A stretch of 64,000 bases of DNA from Bacteroidota bacterium (GTDB lineage: Bacteria; Bacteroidota; Bacteroidia; Cytophagales; Cyclobacteriaceae): positions 1-64,000 of the forward strand of contig VGMU01000004.1 of assembly GCA_016866385.1 (NCBI GenBank), in the 5' to 3' direction. The notes beneath the pieces were generated by a model. It saw only the letters and a list, made by a program, of their open reading frames with translations. It did no database searches and had not been told where the DNA came from. Each line of letters opens with the position of its first letter. Within the stretch, counting starts at the first letter, position 1. Below, piece after piece: positions 41,534 through 50,326 of this stretch. Made by a program: the position numbers and the translations under genes.

Positions 41534-42961
41534 ATGACCGGAGATCACGATCACGATTGGGAAGAAGACAAAAAGCTGGTAGAGCGATTTGAAGATTCCC
41601 TCAAGTCTAATCTTGACTTGTATTTTGAAGAGGAAGAACTGGAGGATATCATCCGGTTTTATTTTGACCAACAAAAGTTTTTGAAAGCTTTGCGGGCTTC
41701 GGAATATGCTTTAGAAAAATTTCCCTTCTCTGTAGAGATCCGCTTGCAGAAAGCCCAGTGTTTGATTTTCAACGACGAGTTGGAAGAGGGCTTAGGCATC
41801 CTCGAGCACCTCAATAATCTATCCCCCAACAACGAAGACATTGTTTTGGCCTTGGCCAATGCCCAAATTTTGGCAGGAAATCTGCAAGAAGGCATAGACT
41901 TGCTGGAAAATTACCTTCCCATGGCGGAAGATAAGGCGGAAGTGTTCTATTCCTTGGGAAATTTGTATCGAGCCAAAGGAGACAACAGCAAAGCAAGTTT
42001 CTACTTTAAGGAAGCCGTAAAAAACAGAATCAATCACGAGGATGCTCTTTTTCAGTTGGCCATGATCACCGAAGAGGAAGGCTCCTTTGATGAGATCTTG
42101 GATTTTTATCAAGAATTTATCGATCAAGATCCCTATTCGGCTGGGGCTTGGTACAATCTGGGAGTGGTGTACAATCGCCTAGGGAGATTTGAGGAAGCCA
42201 TACGGGCCTACGAATATGCCCTATTGATTGACGATGCTTTTGCTTCTGCCTATTTCAATATGGGCAATTCTCTGATGAATACGCAGCAATTTGAAAAGGC
42301 ACTAGAAGCTTACCAAAATACCATCAACTGTGAGGGGGCCAATGCCGAAAACTGCTGCTATATGGGAGCCGCCTACGAAAAGTTGGGAAAGATAGATGAA
42401 GCCTTCACGTATTTCAAGAAATCTGCAAAGCTGGACGAAGAGTATGACGATGCCTGGTTTGGCTTGGGGATGTGCATGCTTAAAAAAGAAAAATTTTTTG
42501 AAGCGATTCACTACTTCAAAAAAGCCATCCACCTCAACAAAGACAATGCAAATTATTGGGTGGGCCTGGCCGATGCAGAATTTAATCTAGGTAACATGCA
42601 GGCGAGTTCAGACGCCTACGAGGAGGCGATCAACTTGGAGCCGGGCATCACGGAAGCCTATATCAACCTTTCCATCATTTATTTTGAGCAAAATCGCCTG
42701 GAAGAGGCGGTAGATGTCATGCGAGAAGGAATGGAAGAGCTACCCGAAGAGGCAGAGCTACATTACCGCTTGGTGGTGTATCTGATCAAACTTGGCAAAT
42801 ACAAAGAGGCCTTCACTTATTTGGAAAATGCATTAACTTTGGATTTTGAACGGCATACCTTGCTGTACGAGTTGATGCCAGAATTGAAAAAACAAAAGGC
42901 CATCTACAAGATAATAGCCCAGTATAAGGATGACCATCCCAGCTCTAACCTTAATACCTAG
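41534..42961 (+). CDS. TPR-repeat protein
   Basis: 475 residues, no signal peptide. At least ten tetratricopeptide repeats are visible, for example SAGAWYNLGVVYNRLGRFEE and the following YEYALLIDDAFASAYFNMGNS. The N-terminus is acidic (MTGDHDHDWEEDKK). It is a helical scaffold for protein contacts; nothing shows a partner. It is the first gene of a run with comA-like (3 bp gap), popT-like and aroE genes. The order TPR / ComA / PopT / AroE suggests a shared transcript, but not a shared function. Confidence 0.85.
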   Translation: MTGDHDHDWEEDKKLVERFEDSLKSNLDLYFEEEELEDIIRFYFDQQKFLKALRASEYALEKFPFSVEIRLQKAQCLIFNDELEEGLGILEHLNNLSPNNEDIVLALANAQILAGNLQEGIDLLENYLPMAEDKAEVFYSLGNLYRAKGDNSKASFYFKEAVKNRINHEDALFQLAMITEEEGSFDEILDFYQEFIDQDPYSAGAWYNLGVVYNRLGRFEEAIRAYEYALLIDDAFASAYFNMGNSLMNTQQFEKALEAYQNTINCEGANAENCCYMGAAYEKLGKIDEAFTYFKKSAKLDEEYDDAWFGLGMCMLKKEKFFEAIHYFKKAIHLNKDNANYWVGLADAEFNLGNMQASSDAYEEAINLEPGITEAYINLSIIYFEQNRLEEAVDVMREGMEELPEEAELHYRLVVYLIKLGKYKEAFTYLENALTLDFERHTLLYELMPELKKQKAIYKIIAQYKDDHPSSNLNT

Positions 42962-42964
42962 CAA

Positions 42965-43735
42965 ATGAATTACGTGCTGAAGAATCTCCCCCTACGGACT
43001 GAAAAGCCTCGTAATACGGGATTTACCATGGCCATGGACAAGGGCCTTAGCCTTAGAGAAACAGAGGACTTTGTAGATAGCTGTGCAGATTTTGTAGATA
43101 TCGTGAAGTTTGGCTGGGCTACGTCCTATGTGACCAAGCACCTTAAAGAAAAAATTGCCGTTTATAAAGCCGCAGGTATACCTGTTTATTTTGGAGGGAC
43201 GCTGTTTGAGGCCTTTATCGTACGAGGCCAATTTGAAGACTACCGAAAAGTATTGGACACCTTTGGGCTTGCTTATGCAGAGGTATCCGATGGCTCCATC
43301 TCTTTGAATCATCAAAAAAAGTGTGAGTACATTCACCTCTTGTCCCACCAAGTCACTGTCTTGTCGGAAGTGGGCTCCAAGGATGCGGCCAAAATCATCC
43401 CCCCCTACAAGTGGATCGAGCAGATGCAAACGGAGCTCAGTGCGGGAGCCTGGAAGGTGATTGGAGAAGCTCGTGAAGGGGGAAATGTGGGGCTTTTTAG
43501 AGATTCTGGAGAAGTCAGACAGGGCCTCGTGGAAGAAATCCTTACTCAGGTACCGGAAGAAAAAATCATATGGGAAGCTCCCCAAAAATCTCAGCAAGTG
43601 TGGTTTATCAAACTGCTGGGCGCCAATGTGAACTTGGGAAATATCAGTCCTTCTGAAGTTATTCCATTAGAAACTATACGATTAGGCCTTCGTGGCGATA
43701 CCTTCGATCATTTTCTTGGAGAAATTAAGCTCTAA
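42965..43735 (+). CDS. Phosphosulfolactate synthase-like enzyme (ComA family)
   Basis: 256 residues. RNTGFTMAMDKGLSLRETEDFVD, DIVKFGWATSYV, YFGGTLFEAFI and EVSDGSISL are the ComA TIM-barrel signatures, with VIGEAREGGNVGLF and LGANVNLGNISP near the C-terminus. ComA adds sulfite to phosphoenolpyruvate to make (R)-phosphosulfolactate, the first step of coenzyme M synthesis in methanogens. In Bacteroidota the product could feed sulfolactate, cysteate or sulfonolipid synthesis. None of those genes is present here. The gene lies 3 bp after the TPR gene. Confidence 0.85.
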   Translation: MNYVLKNLPLRTEKPRNTGFTMAMDKGLSLRETEDFVDSCADFVDIVKFGWATSYVTKHLKEKIAVYKAAGIPVYFGGTLFEAFIVRGQFEDYRKVLDTFGLAYAEVSDGSISLNHQKKCEYIHLLSHQVTVLSEVGSKDAAKIIPPYKWIEQMQTELSAGAWKVIGEAREGGNVGLFRDSGEVRQGLVEEILTQVPEEKIIWEAPQKSQQVWFIKLLGANVNLGNISPSEVIPLETIRLGLRGDTFDHFLGEIKL

Positions 43736-43784
43736 CTTTATCTAATTCTCGCTGCGGCTCATTTTTGCTGCTTTCCTTTGCTTT

Positions 43785-44720
43785 ATGCCTTCATTCAAAA
43801 CATACGGGCTCACTTACCTCAAGGGTATGGCCATGGGGGCCGCCGACATCGTACCAGGCGTATCTGGGGGATCCATTGCCCTTATCGCAGGAATTTATCA
43901 ACAGCTATTGGATAGTATCAACGGGTTTAATATTCAAAATCTGAGCCTATTGAAATCCTTTCAGATCAAAGAATTTTATGCCCGAGTCAACGGCACCTTT
44001 TTGCTTTGCCTGGTCAGTGGAATTTTAACCAGTATTTTTTCCCTTTCAGGTGTGATTACCTACCTGATAGACGAACACCCCATCCCCCTCTGGTCCTTCT
44101 TCTCTGGATTGATTTTGGTGAGTGCCTTTTTGATATTAAAGGACATTTCCCGATGGACCTTCGGAGTGGTAATTGCCGTGGCTATTGGCACTGCCTTCGC
44201 CTGGTGGGTGACTAACCTCCCTCCGACCACTACTCCAAATGACTACTGGTTTACATTTGTAGCCGGCGCCATTGCCATTTGTGCCATGATCTTGCCTGGG
44301 ATAAGTGGGAGCTTTATATTGTTGATTTTAGGGCAATACCAACGCATCCTTCAAGCGGTCTTGGACAAAGACTTTCTTACTCTGGCTCTTTTTGCTAGCG
44401 GGTGTTTGGTTGGAATCTTATCTTTCAGCAGGGTAGTCTCCTACTTGTTACGAAAGTTTCATTCGGCTACCATAGGCTTACTTTCTGGATTTATGTTGGG
44501 CTCGGTCAACGAGCTTTGGCCTTGGAAAATAGGCACTTCTTGGAGGACCTCTTCCAGTGGTGAGCAAACCCCTTTTCTGACCGAAAATATCCTACCTACA
44601 GATTATATGGCTCAGGTAAACAAAGCTCCTGAATTAGGATGGGCTATAGGCGCATTTTTCTTTGGCATAGGTTTGGTCCTTCTTATCGAGTGGCTGGCCA
44701 GCAAACTTCAGCAGGAGTGA
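43785..44720 (+). CDS. PopT-type polyprenyl-phosphate transporter (DUF368)
   Basis: 311 residues, eight to ten membrane segments. The DUF368 signature occurs twice: GAADIVPGVSGGSIALIAGIYQ near the start and CAMILPGISGSFILLILGQY in the second half. DUF368 proteins (PopT) recycle undecaprenyl phosphate across the inner membrane so that cell-wall and glycan carriers can be reused. The stop codon overlaps the GTG start of aroE by 4 bp. An envelope supply role fits its neighbourhood. Confidence 0.9.
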   Translation: MPSFKTYGLTYLKGMAMGAADIVPGVSGGSIALIAGIYQQLLDSINGFNIQNLSLLKSFQIKEFYARVNGTFLLCLVSGILTSIFSLSGVITYLIDEHPIPLWSFFSGLILVSAFLILKDISRWTFGVVIAVAIGTAFAWWVTNLPPTTTPNDYWFTFVAGAIAICAMILPGISGSFILLILGQYQRILQAVLDKDFLTLALFASGCLVGILSFSRVVSYLLRKFHSATIGLLSGFMLGSVNELWPWKIGTSWRTSSSGEQTPFLTENILPTDYMAQVNKAPELGWAIGAFFFGIGLVLLIEWLASKLQQE

Positions 44721-45460
44721 GAAAATTCGGCTTGATCGGTTACCCCCTTGGGCACTCCTTTTCCAAGAAATATTTTACTGAAAAGTTTGCCCGTGAGGGA
44801 CGAAGCGATTGCCAGTTTGAACTTTACGAATTCCCCCAAATTACCGATTTTACCGCCCTTCTTGAGCAGGAAAAAGACTTGGAAGGGCTTTCGGTGACCA
44901 TTCCTTACAAGGAGCAAATTATCCCTTATCTGGATGAGCTAGATCCAGCCTGCCAACGGGTTGGCGCAGTAAATTGCATTCGTATCCGAGAGGGGAAAAA
45001 GGTGGGCTTCAATACGGATTATCTTGGTTTCAAGCAATCCCTGCAATCTTGGCTTGGCGATATCATGCCGGCTGCTTTGGTCTTGGGAACAGGTGGTGCC
45101 TCAAAAGCCGTGCAGCAAGCACTACGCGACTTGGCGGTTTCTTACCAAATTGTTTCCAGATTCAAGCAAGAAGGGCAACTTACCTATCAAGACCTTGCCG
45201 AGAATATGGCCTGGATGCAGAACTATCCCCTAGTAATCAACACCACCCCATTGGGTACGTTTCCAAAAGTCGAAGGGATACCCGAGTTGCCCTTAGAGCA
45301 ATTGGATGGGCGACATTTGGTCTATGATCTGGTATACAATCCTCCCATTACTCGGCTGATGCAGGAGTGCATGGATCGAGGAGGAAAAGCAAAAAATGGG
45401 CAAGACATGCTCGAATTGCAAGCAGAGGCGGCTTGGAGCATTTGGAATAGCCCACGATAA
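44717..45460 (+). CDS. aroE: Shikimate dehydrogenase
   Basis: 247 residues from the GTG at 44717, which overlaps the preceding stop (GTGA) and gives the proper N-terminus KFGLIGYPLGHSFSKKYF. A start further upstream would read antisense-type sequence inside DUF368. Substrate motifs are TIPYKEQI and GAVNCI, NTDYLGF; the NADP-binding loop is VLGTGGASKAV. It reduces 3-dehydroshikimate in aromatic amino acid synthesis. It ends the TPR / ComA / PopT / AroE run. Confidence 0.93.
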   Translation: MRKFGLIGYPLGHSFSKKYFTEKFAREGRSDCQFELYEFPQITDFTALLEQEKDLEGLSVTIPYKEQIIPYLDELDPACQRVGAVNCIRIREGKKVGFNTDYLGFKQSLQSWLGDIMPAALVLGTGGASKAVQQALRDLAVSYQIVSRFKQEGQLTYQDLAENMAWMQNYPLVINTTPLGTFPKVEGIPELPLEQLDGRHLVYDLVYNPPITRLMQECMDRGGKAKNGQDMLELQAEAAWSIWNSPR

Positions 45461-45551
45461 ATGGCATAGTCTATTTTTTTGATCTAGAGCGCAAAATACC
45501 TTCTCGCATCGCCTACTTGCTTGTTGCCTCTAAAATGTGGAGGTTTGGTTT

Positions 45552-46124
45552 ATGAATTCTTTGCAAAAATCACGTTGCCCTTGGTGCCTAGGCTTTCCCG
45601 AATACATCGCCTATCACGATGAGGAGTGGGGCGTACCCGTCTACGATGACCGCACCCATTTCGAATTTTTAATCTTAGAAAGTGCCCAGGCAGGCTTAAG
45701 TTGGGCTACTGTCCTAAAGAAAAGGGAAGGCTACCGTCGTGCGTTCGCAGACTTTGATTACACGCAAGTGGCCCTTTTTCCAGAATCCTATGTACTGGAA
45801 TTGCTTCAAGACAAGGGAATTATTCGAAATGGCTTAAAGATTCGTGCTGCCATCAACAATGCCCAACGCTTTCAGGAAGTGCAACGAGAATTTGGCACCT
45901 TCACCAAATACATCTGGGGTTTTGTAGGGGCTAAGCCCATCCGAAATTCCATCGCTCCAGGAGACCCTTATCCCGCCACCTCTTCAGAGTCTGATAGCCT
46001 AGCAAGGGACATGAAAAAGCGAGGATTTAAGTTTTTGGGGAGTACGGTGCTCTATGCGCACCTACAGGCCACAGGCCTAGTCAATGACCATCTAAATACT
46101 TGTTTTAGAAAGAATGAGGTATAA
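45552..46124 (+). CDS. tag: DNA-3-methyladenine glycosylase I
   Basis: 190 residues from the ATG at 45552, which has GGAGG eight bases upstream; a GTG at 45537 is in frame but less likely. Zinc-binding C and H residues are in CPWCLG (N-terminus) and NDHLNTC (C-terminus). The active-site EEWGVP follows YHD, and the family motif SAQAGLSWATVLKKR is complete. It removes 3-methyladenine from alkylated DNA. A terminator follows within 30 bp. Confidence 0.95.
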   Translation: MNSLQKSRCPWCLGFPEYIAYHDEEWGVPVYDDRTHFEFLILESAQAGLSWATVLKKREGYRRAFADFDYTQVALFPESYVLELLQDKGIIRNGLKIRAAINNAQRFQEVQREFGTFTKYIWGFVGAKPIRNSIAPGDPYPATSSESDSLARDMKKRGFKFLGSTVLYAHLQATGLVNDHLNTCFRKNEV

Positions 46125-46151
46125 AAAAAGGAGGCAAGAGCCTCCTTTTTT
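46124..46151. terminator. Bidirectional intrinsic terminator between tag and nhaD
   Basis: AAAAAAGGAGGC-aaga-GCCTCCTTTTTT forms a perfect 12-bp stem with a 4-base loop and T-runs in both directions. It sits between the convergent tag and nhaD genes, with its A-run overlapping the tag stop codon. Confidence 0.92.
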
Positions 46152-46166
46152 CCAGGTTTAAAATTT

Positions 46167-47441
46167 TTACAGCTGCATCATCAACAAATACACGCCTGCT
46201 CCAGCAAAATAACCAAGTGCTGCAAGGAAAGAGATGCGTTTCAAATACCAGCCAAATTCGATTTTTTCCATTCCCATGGCAGCTACCCCGGCAGCAGAGC
46301 CAATGATCAAGATGCTTCCTCCCGTACCGGCACAGTAGGCAAGGTAAGTCCAAATAAAATGATCCACGGGATACTTCTCTAAGCTATACATGCCCATGCT
46401 AGCGGCCACCAATGGAACGTTGTCTACGATGGCAGATAACACACCAATCAAGGTGATGATGATACTCTTGTTCCCAATAGCTTCATCCAAATAGGCAGCG
46501 AAATTGGCTAAAGTTCCCATAGATTGTAGGGCTCCTACAGCAAGCAGGATACCTAAGAAAAACAAGACGCTGGGCATGTCTATTCTGCTCAAGGCATGTC
46601 CCGCGGTGTAGTGCTTCCGCTCAAATTCGTCCATATGCGGATTGATCAATTCCGATACCACCCACAATACCCCAAGACCTAGGAGCATCCCAAGGTAAGG
46701 AGGGAGGTGGGTGAGGGTTTTGAAGATGGGTACGGAAATCAAGGCGCCTATTCCTAGCACAAGCATCAGGTTGCCTGTTTTCACGGAAGAACCAGAAGAC
46801 TCCCCCTCTTCTTTGAATTCCCCTAGAGTACCCTTCATGGTGAAGGTGAGGAAAAGCAAAGGAACGAGTGTACATATGATGCTTGGGATAAAAAGACTCT
46901 TCATGATGGATGCCGCAGAGATTTGTCCTCCTATCCACAGCATGGTGGTGGTCACGTCTCCAATAGGGGACCAGGCACCTCCTGCATTGGCTGAAATGAC
47001 GATCATCCCTACAAAGAAAAGCTTCATTTCCTTGTCAAGGACCAGCTTTCTGACCAGTGATACCATCACAATGGTCGTAGTTAAGTTGTCCAAAACAGAG
47101 GATAAGAAGAAAGCAACAATACAGACGACCCACAATAGTAGGATTGGACTTTTGGTTTTGATTCGATCCGTAATGAATTTGAAGCCGTGATGGGCATCTA
47201 CTAGCTCTACAATGGTCATTGCCCCCATCAAAAAGAATAGAATAGCTGCGATTTCTTTGAGATGATGGCCCAATTCCTCCTCTACAAATTCTAAATGATT
47301 TTCTCCGCCACTTACAGTAAAAATAGTCCAACAAATCACTGCAGTTAGCAGGGCTGAGGCAGTTTTGTTGATCTTGATGGGATGCTCCAAGGCAATGGCC
47401 AAATAGCCTGCCACAAAGACGATGATAATGACTAACTCCAT
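46167..47441 (-). CDS. nhaD: NhaD-type sodium:proton antiporter
   Basis: 424 residues with ten or more membrane helices. The NhaD/ArsB signatures are ANAGGAWSPIGDVTTTMLWIGGQ and VDNVPLVAASMGMYSLEK with the AGTGGSILIIGSAAGVAAMG motif. It exports Na+ (or Li+) against H+ and supports growth in salt, which fits an aquatic or marine organism. It stands alone and is terminated by the hairpin at 46124-46151. Confidence 0.92.
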   Translation of the reverse strand: MELVIIIVFVAGYLAIALEHPIKINKTASALLTAVICWTIFTVSGGENHLEFVEEELGHHLKEIAAILFFLMGAMTIVELVDAHHGFKFITDRIKTKSPILLLWVVCIVAFFLSSVLDNLTTTIVMVSLVRKLVLDKEMKLFFVGMIVISANAGGAWSPIGDVTTTMLWIGGQISAASIMKSLFIPSIICTLVPLLFLTFTMKGTLGEFKEEGESSGSSVKTGNLMLVLGIGALISVPIFKTLTHLPPYLGMLLGLGVLWVVSELINPHMDEFERKHYTAGHALSRIDMPSVLFFLGILLAVGALQSMGTLANFAAYLDEAIGNKSIIITLIGVLSAIVDNVPLVAASMGMYSLEKYPVDHFIWTYLAYCAGTGGSILIIGSAAGVAAMGMEKIEFGWYLKRISFLAALGYFAGAGVYLLMMQL

Positions 47442-47662
47442 TTTTCTGGGGTTTTTGGTGATGAATTAGGTTTAACTCTGGTTTGATTTTTTCTAAAAAG
47501 CGATTCTAACCCCTTTATCCTAAAAATCCTAACCCGGGAAGAAGAATTTGCCTCAAAATCCTCTTCTGATCATGAATCTTGATTTAGATAGAATGGGAAA
47601 AATCTGATCAATCTTGAACCATAGCCCAAAATATCTGAGCTTATTATTTTTCTGTTATTATT

Positions 47663-48889
47663 TTACATGAGCTGTTCTAAAGCTATTTCATAGGAGGTTT
47701 GGGAGAGTTTTGTTCTCCCTTGATTTTTGGCATGTGTTTCTTTTAAGGCTTTTAGAATGGTATGGCTTACATCGGCGAAAATGGCCTGATCTGTAAGTTC
47801 CGCAGCCTCGCTCATCAAATAAGCAAACACCCGAGCCATTCCACAATTGGCGATGAAATCAGGGATGAGGGAAAGTTGCTCGTCTGCCCACACGCCCGTG
47901 GGTCCCACAAATATCTCTGGATCGGCAAAGGGCACGTTGGCCCCGCAAGAGATAACTTCCATGCCAGAGCGTACCATACGCTCTACTTGATCTTTGTTGA
48001 CCAACCTTGATGCTGCGGCAGGAATAAAGATTTCTGCAGGAAGGTCCCAGATTTTTGCATTTATTTCTTCAAAGGGGATCATCCCTTCTGCCTTGAGCTG
48101 ATTGCCCTCCCGATATAAGAATAGTTCCCGTATTTCGTTTAAGCTAAATCCTTCCTTTCGAATTAGCCCTCCATTTCTGTCAATAATTCCAACCATCTTC
48201 ACTCCTTCTACTGCTAAAAAACACGCTGCTGCTGCTCCCACATTTCCCCATCCTTGGATGACGGCTCTCTTTCCCGCGAGTTGACCTCCCCAAAGAGCAT
48301 AGTAATGTTTTACGGCCTCTGCCACCCCATACCCTGTAATCATATCGGCGACGGTGTATTTCTTGTTGCCATTGGGAGTGAAGTTGGGATCTTCCAAAAC
48401 CTTAGAAACCCCTTGTCGGAGCTGCCCTATTTTTCGAATTTTTTGAGGTTCGTTGGCTTTGAAATGTCCGTTGACAATCCCTTCCTGAGGATGCCACAGG
48501 CCAAAAGATTCGGTGATAGGGATGACTTCGTGAATTTCGTCAATATTGAGATCCCCTCCTGTGCCATAATAATTTTTCAGTAAAGGCAATACTGCTTTGT
48601 ACCAGCGCTGCAGCACTCCTTCTTTTCTAGGATCAGATGGGTCGAAGTTTATTCCAGATTTGGCTCCTCCTATGGCCGGGCCAGAGACGGTAAATTTTAT
48701 TTCCATGGTCTTGGCCAAGGACTCTACCTCCCGCTTGTCCAGCCCTTTGCGCATTCGAGTGCCTCCACCAGCTGCCCCTCCTCTCAAGGAATTGATGACT
48801 ACCCAGCCCTCTGCTTCAGTTTCACTATCCTTCCATTCAAAAATGATTTCTGGGGCTTTTTCTTCAAATTTTTTGAGTAAGTCCTGCAT
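47663..48889 (-). CDS. Glu/Leu/Phe/Val-family amino acid dehydrogenase
   Basis: 408 residues. Substrate domain: GGAAGGGTRMRKG, then KFTVSGPAIGGAKSG with the catalytic Lys, and GTGGDLNIDE. NAD domain: AVIQGWGNVGAAAACFLA with a GxGxxG-type loop and IIDRNGG. It oxidatively deaminates an amino acid to a keto acid; Glu versus Leu or Val preference is not evident. It ends 69 bp downstream of anmK on the same strand. The 221-bp gap to nhaD is AT-rich with no clear signal. Confidence 0.9.
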   Translation of the reverse strand: MQDLLKKFEEKAPEIIFEWKDSETEAEGWVVINSLRGGAAGGGTRMRKGLDKREVESLAKTMEIKFTVSGPAIGGAKSGINFDPSDPRKEGVLQRWYKAVLPLLKNYYGTGGDLNIDEIHEVIPITESFGLWHPQEGIVNGHFKANEPQKIRKIGQLRQGVSKVLEDPNFTPNGNKKYTVADMITGYGVAEAVKHYYALWGGQLAGKRAVIQGWGNVGAAAACFLAVEGVKMVGIIDRNGGLIRKEGFSLNEIRELFLYREGNQLKAEGMIPFEEINAKIWDLPAEIFIPAAASRLVNKDQVERMVRSGMEVISCGANVPFADPEIFVGPTGVWADEQLSLIPDFIANCGMARVFAYLMSEAAELTDQAIFADVSHTILKALKETHAKNQGRTKLSQTSYEIALEQLM

Positions 48890-48958
48890 GATTTTTTGGG
48901 TTTATATTTTGCCCAAAAGTAAAAAAAATTAAGACAGGCGGAGTACCCTCTGGAGATC

Positions 48959-50035
48959 TTATTCGTAGATGACCCCTCCGCAAGAATCTCTTGAGGCTCC
49001 AGTCACTGAAGCGAGCGCATTGGCATCTCCCCGAAGCCGTAATACGCCAAGAAAAGCAAAAATAAGGGCTTCTTTAAATTCTATGACTTCCTTACTGGCT
49101 TCTACTTGTACCCAATTCTGCTGCAGGTGTTCTCCCAATCTTTCTACAAAGTACAGGTTGTATGCACCACCTCCAGTGATCAGAACTTTGGGAACCTTGG
49201 ACACGGCATATTGCTTTACCAAACGTGCAATTTGACATGCAAAATGCTCCACCAAGGTGGCCAAATTATCCCTAGGAGATAAATTAAATTGACGTAAGAC
49301 CGGAATGAAATCCGCTTCAATATCTTCTCGGCCTAATGACTTGGCTCTTTTAAGGGAATAAAATGCAAGGGAGTTAAGACTATCCAAGAGGTCTTGGTGC
49401 ACATTTCCTTCTCTAGCCCACTGTCCTTCTGAATCGTAGGGCTTTCCTAATTTTTGGGCCTCTCGATTGAGTAAGAGATTGAATGGGCTACTATCAAAGG
49501 CAATTCTCTTTCCCTGAACCATCATAGACAAATTGGAGATGCCGCCTAGATTAATGCAAAAATCTACTTGAGGGAAAAGAAAATGGTCTCCAATAGGCAC
49601 CAAGGGAGCTCCTTGACCTCCTAATTGAACATCCAGCATTCGAAAATCTGTAATTACCTTTTCCCCACAGGCCTGATGTAGGGCCCATCCATTGCCAAGT
49701 TGAAGGCTTAGTTTTTTAGTTGGCTGATGGAATACCGTATGTCCATGAGAGGCCACGGCTTGAGGCTTAACTTGATTAGCCATACAAAACTCCTTCACTT
49801 GAAGCCCCATCCATGCCCCAAAATCTACATCAAGTTGGTAGAGATCCAGACCAGTCATCTCATGACTCGTTGCCAATCTATGACCTAATTCGGTGGGGAA
49901 GGCAAGGGTCTCCGCCTGGAGGATCTCAAAGCTCCAACTTCCCTGTTGGTATTCAAAATGACAATGTGCCAGGTCCAAGCCATCCCCTGAAGTGCCTGAC
50001 ATCAATCCCAATAAAGTATACCGTTCGGGGTGCAT
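48959..50035 (-). CDS. anmK: Anhydro-N-acetylmuramic acid kinase
   Basis: 358 residues. The ASKHA nucleotide-binding motifs are LMSGTSGDGLDLA (phosphate loop), ASHGHTVFHQP and LITGGGAYNLYF. It phosphorylates and opens 1,6-anhydroMurNAc recovered from the wall, giving MurNAc-6-P for recycling. It divides a minus-strand run with the amino-acid dehydrogenase from the plus-strand envelope block. The 291-bp gap upstream is AT-rich. Confidence 0.93.
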   Translation of the reverse strand: MHPERYTLLGLMSGTSGDGLDLAHCHFEYQQGSWSFEILQAETLAFPTELGHRLATSHEMTGLDLYQLDVDFGAWMGLQVKEFCMANQVKPQAVASHGHTVFHQPTKKLSLQLGNGWALHQACGEKVITDFRMLDVQLGGQGAPLVPIGDHFLFPQVDFCINLGGISNLSMMVQGKRIAFDSSPFNLLLNREAQKLGKPYDSEGQWAREGNVHQDLLDSLNSLAFYSLKRAKSLGREDIEADFIPVLRQFNLSPRDNLATLVEHFACQIARLVKQYAVSKVPKVLITGGGAYNLYFVERLGEHLQQNWVQVEASKEVIEFKEALIFAFLGVLRLRGDANALASVTGASRDSCGGVIYE

Positions 50036-50248
50036 GAGTTAAAGATTGTTAAGTAAACACCTAAGGAAATAATTCTTCCTAACTTCTTTTATGCTGGTCC
50101 CAAGTTACTCAACTATACTCAATCTTGATCTAAAATTGGGTGAATTCTAAGCTTGGAATCCTGCTTTCAACTGTCGAAAGCGCCAGATGGAGCATGACCT
50201 GTTACTAGAAATATCTCCGAATCTATGTGCCTTGCTGCTATAATCTTT

Positions 50249-50278
50249 TGATTCATACACAAAAGACCACATATTTGT
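50249..50278 (+). promoter_or_regulatory. Possible promoter of the envelope block
   Basis: TTG (50249-50251), 19 bp, CATATTTG (50271-50278). The spacing is right, and the -7 box has one mismatch (C for T) to TAnnTTTG. It lies about 50 bp before the ATG of the beta-barrel protein gene. Confidence 0.4.
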
Positions 50279-50326
50279 AATCCCAAAGTTGGTTCCTCTA
50301 GGAACTAAAGTGAATTCTAAACCACG

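Noticed and set aside
42992-43597. Minus-strand open frame of 201 codons opposite the ComA-like gene
   Set aside because: It is opposite a clear ComA-type gene and shows no motif; treated as a shadow frame.
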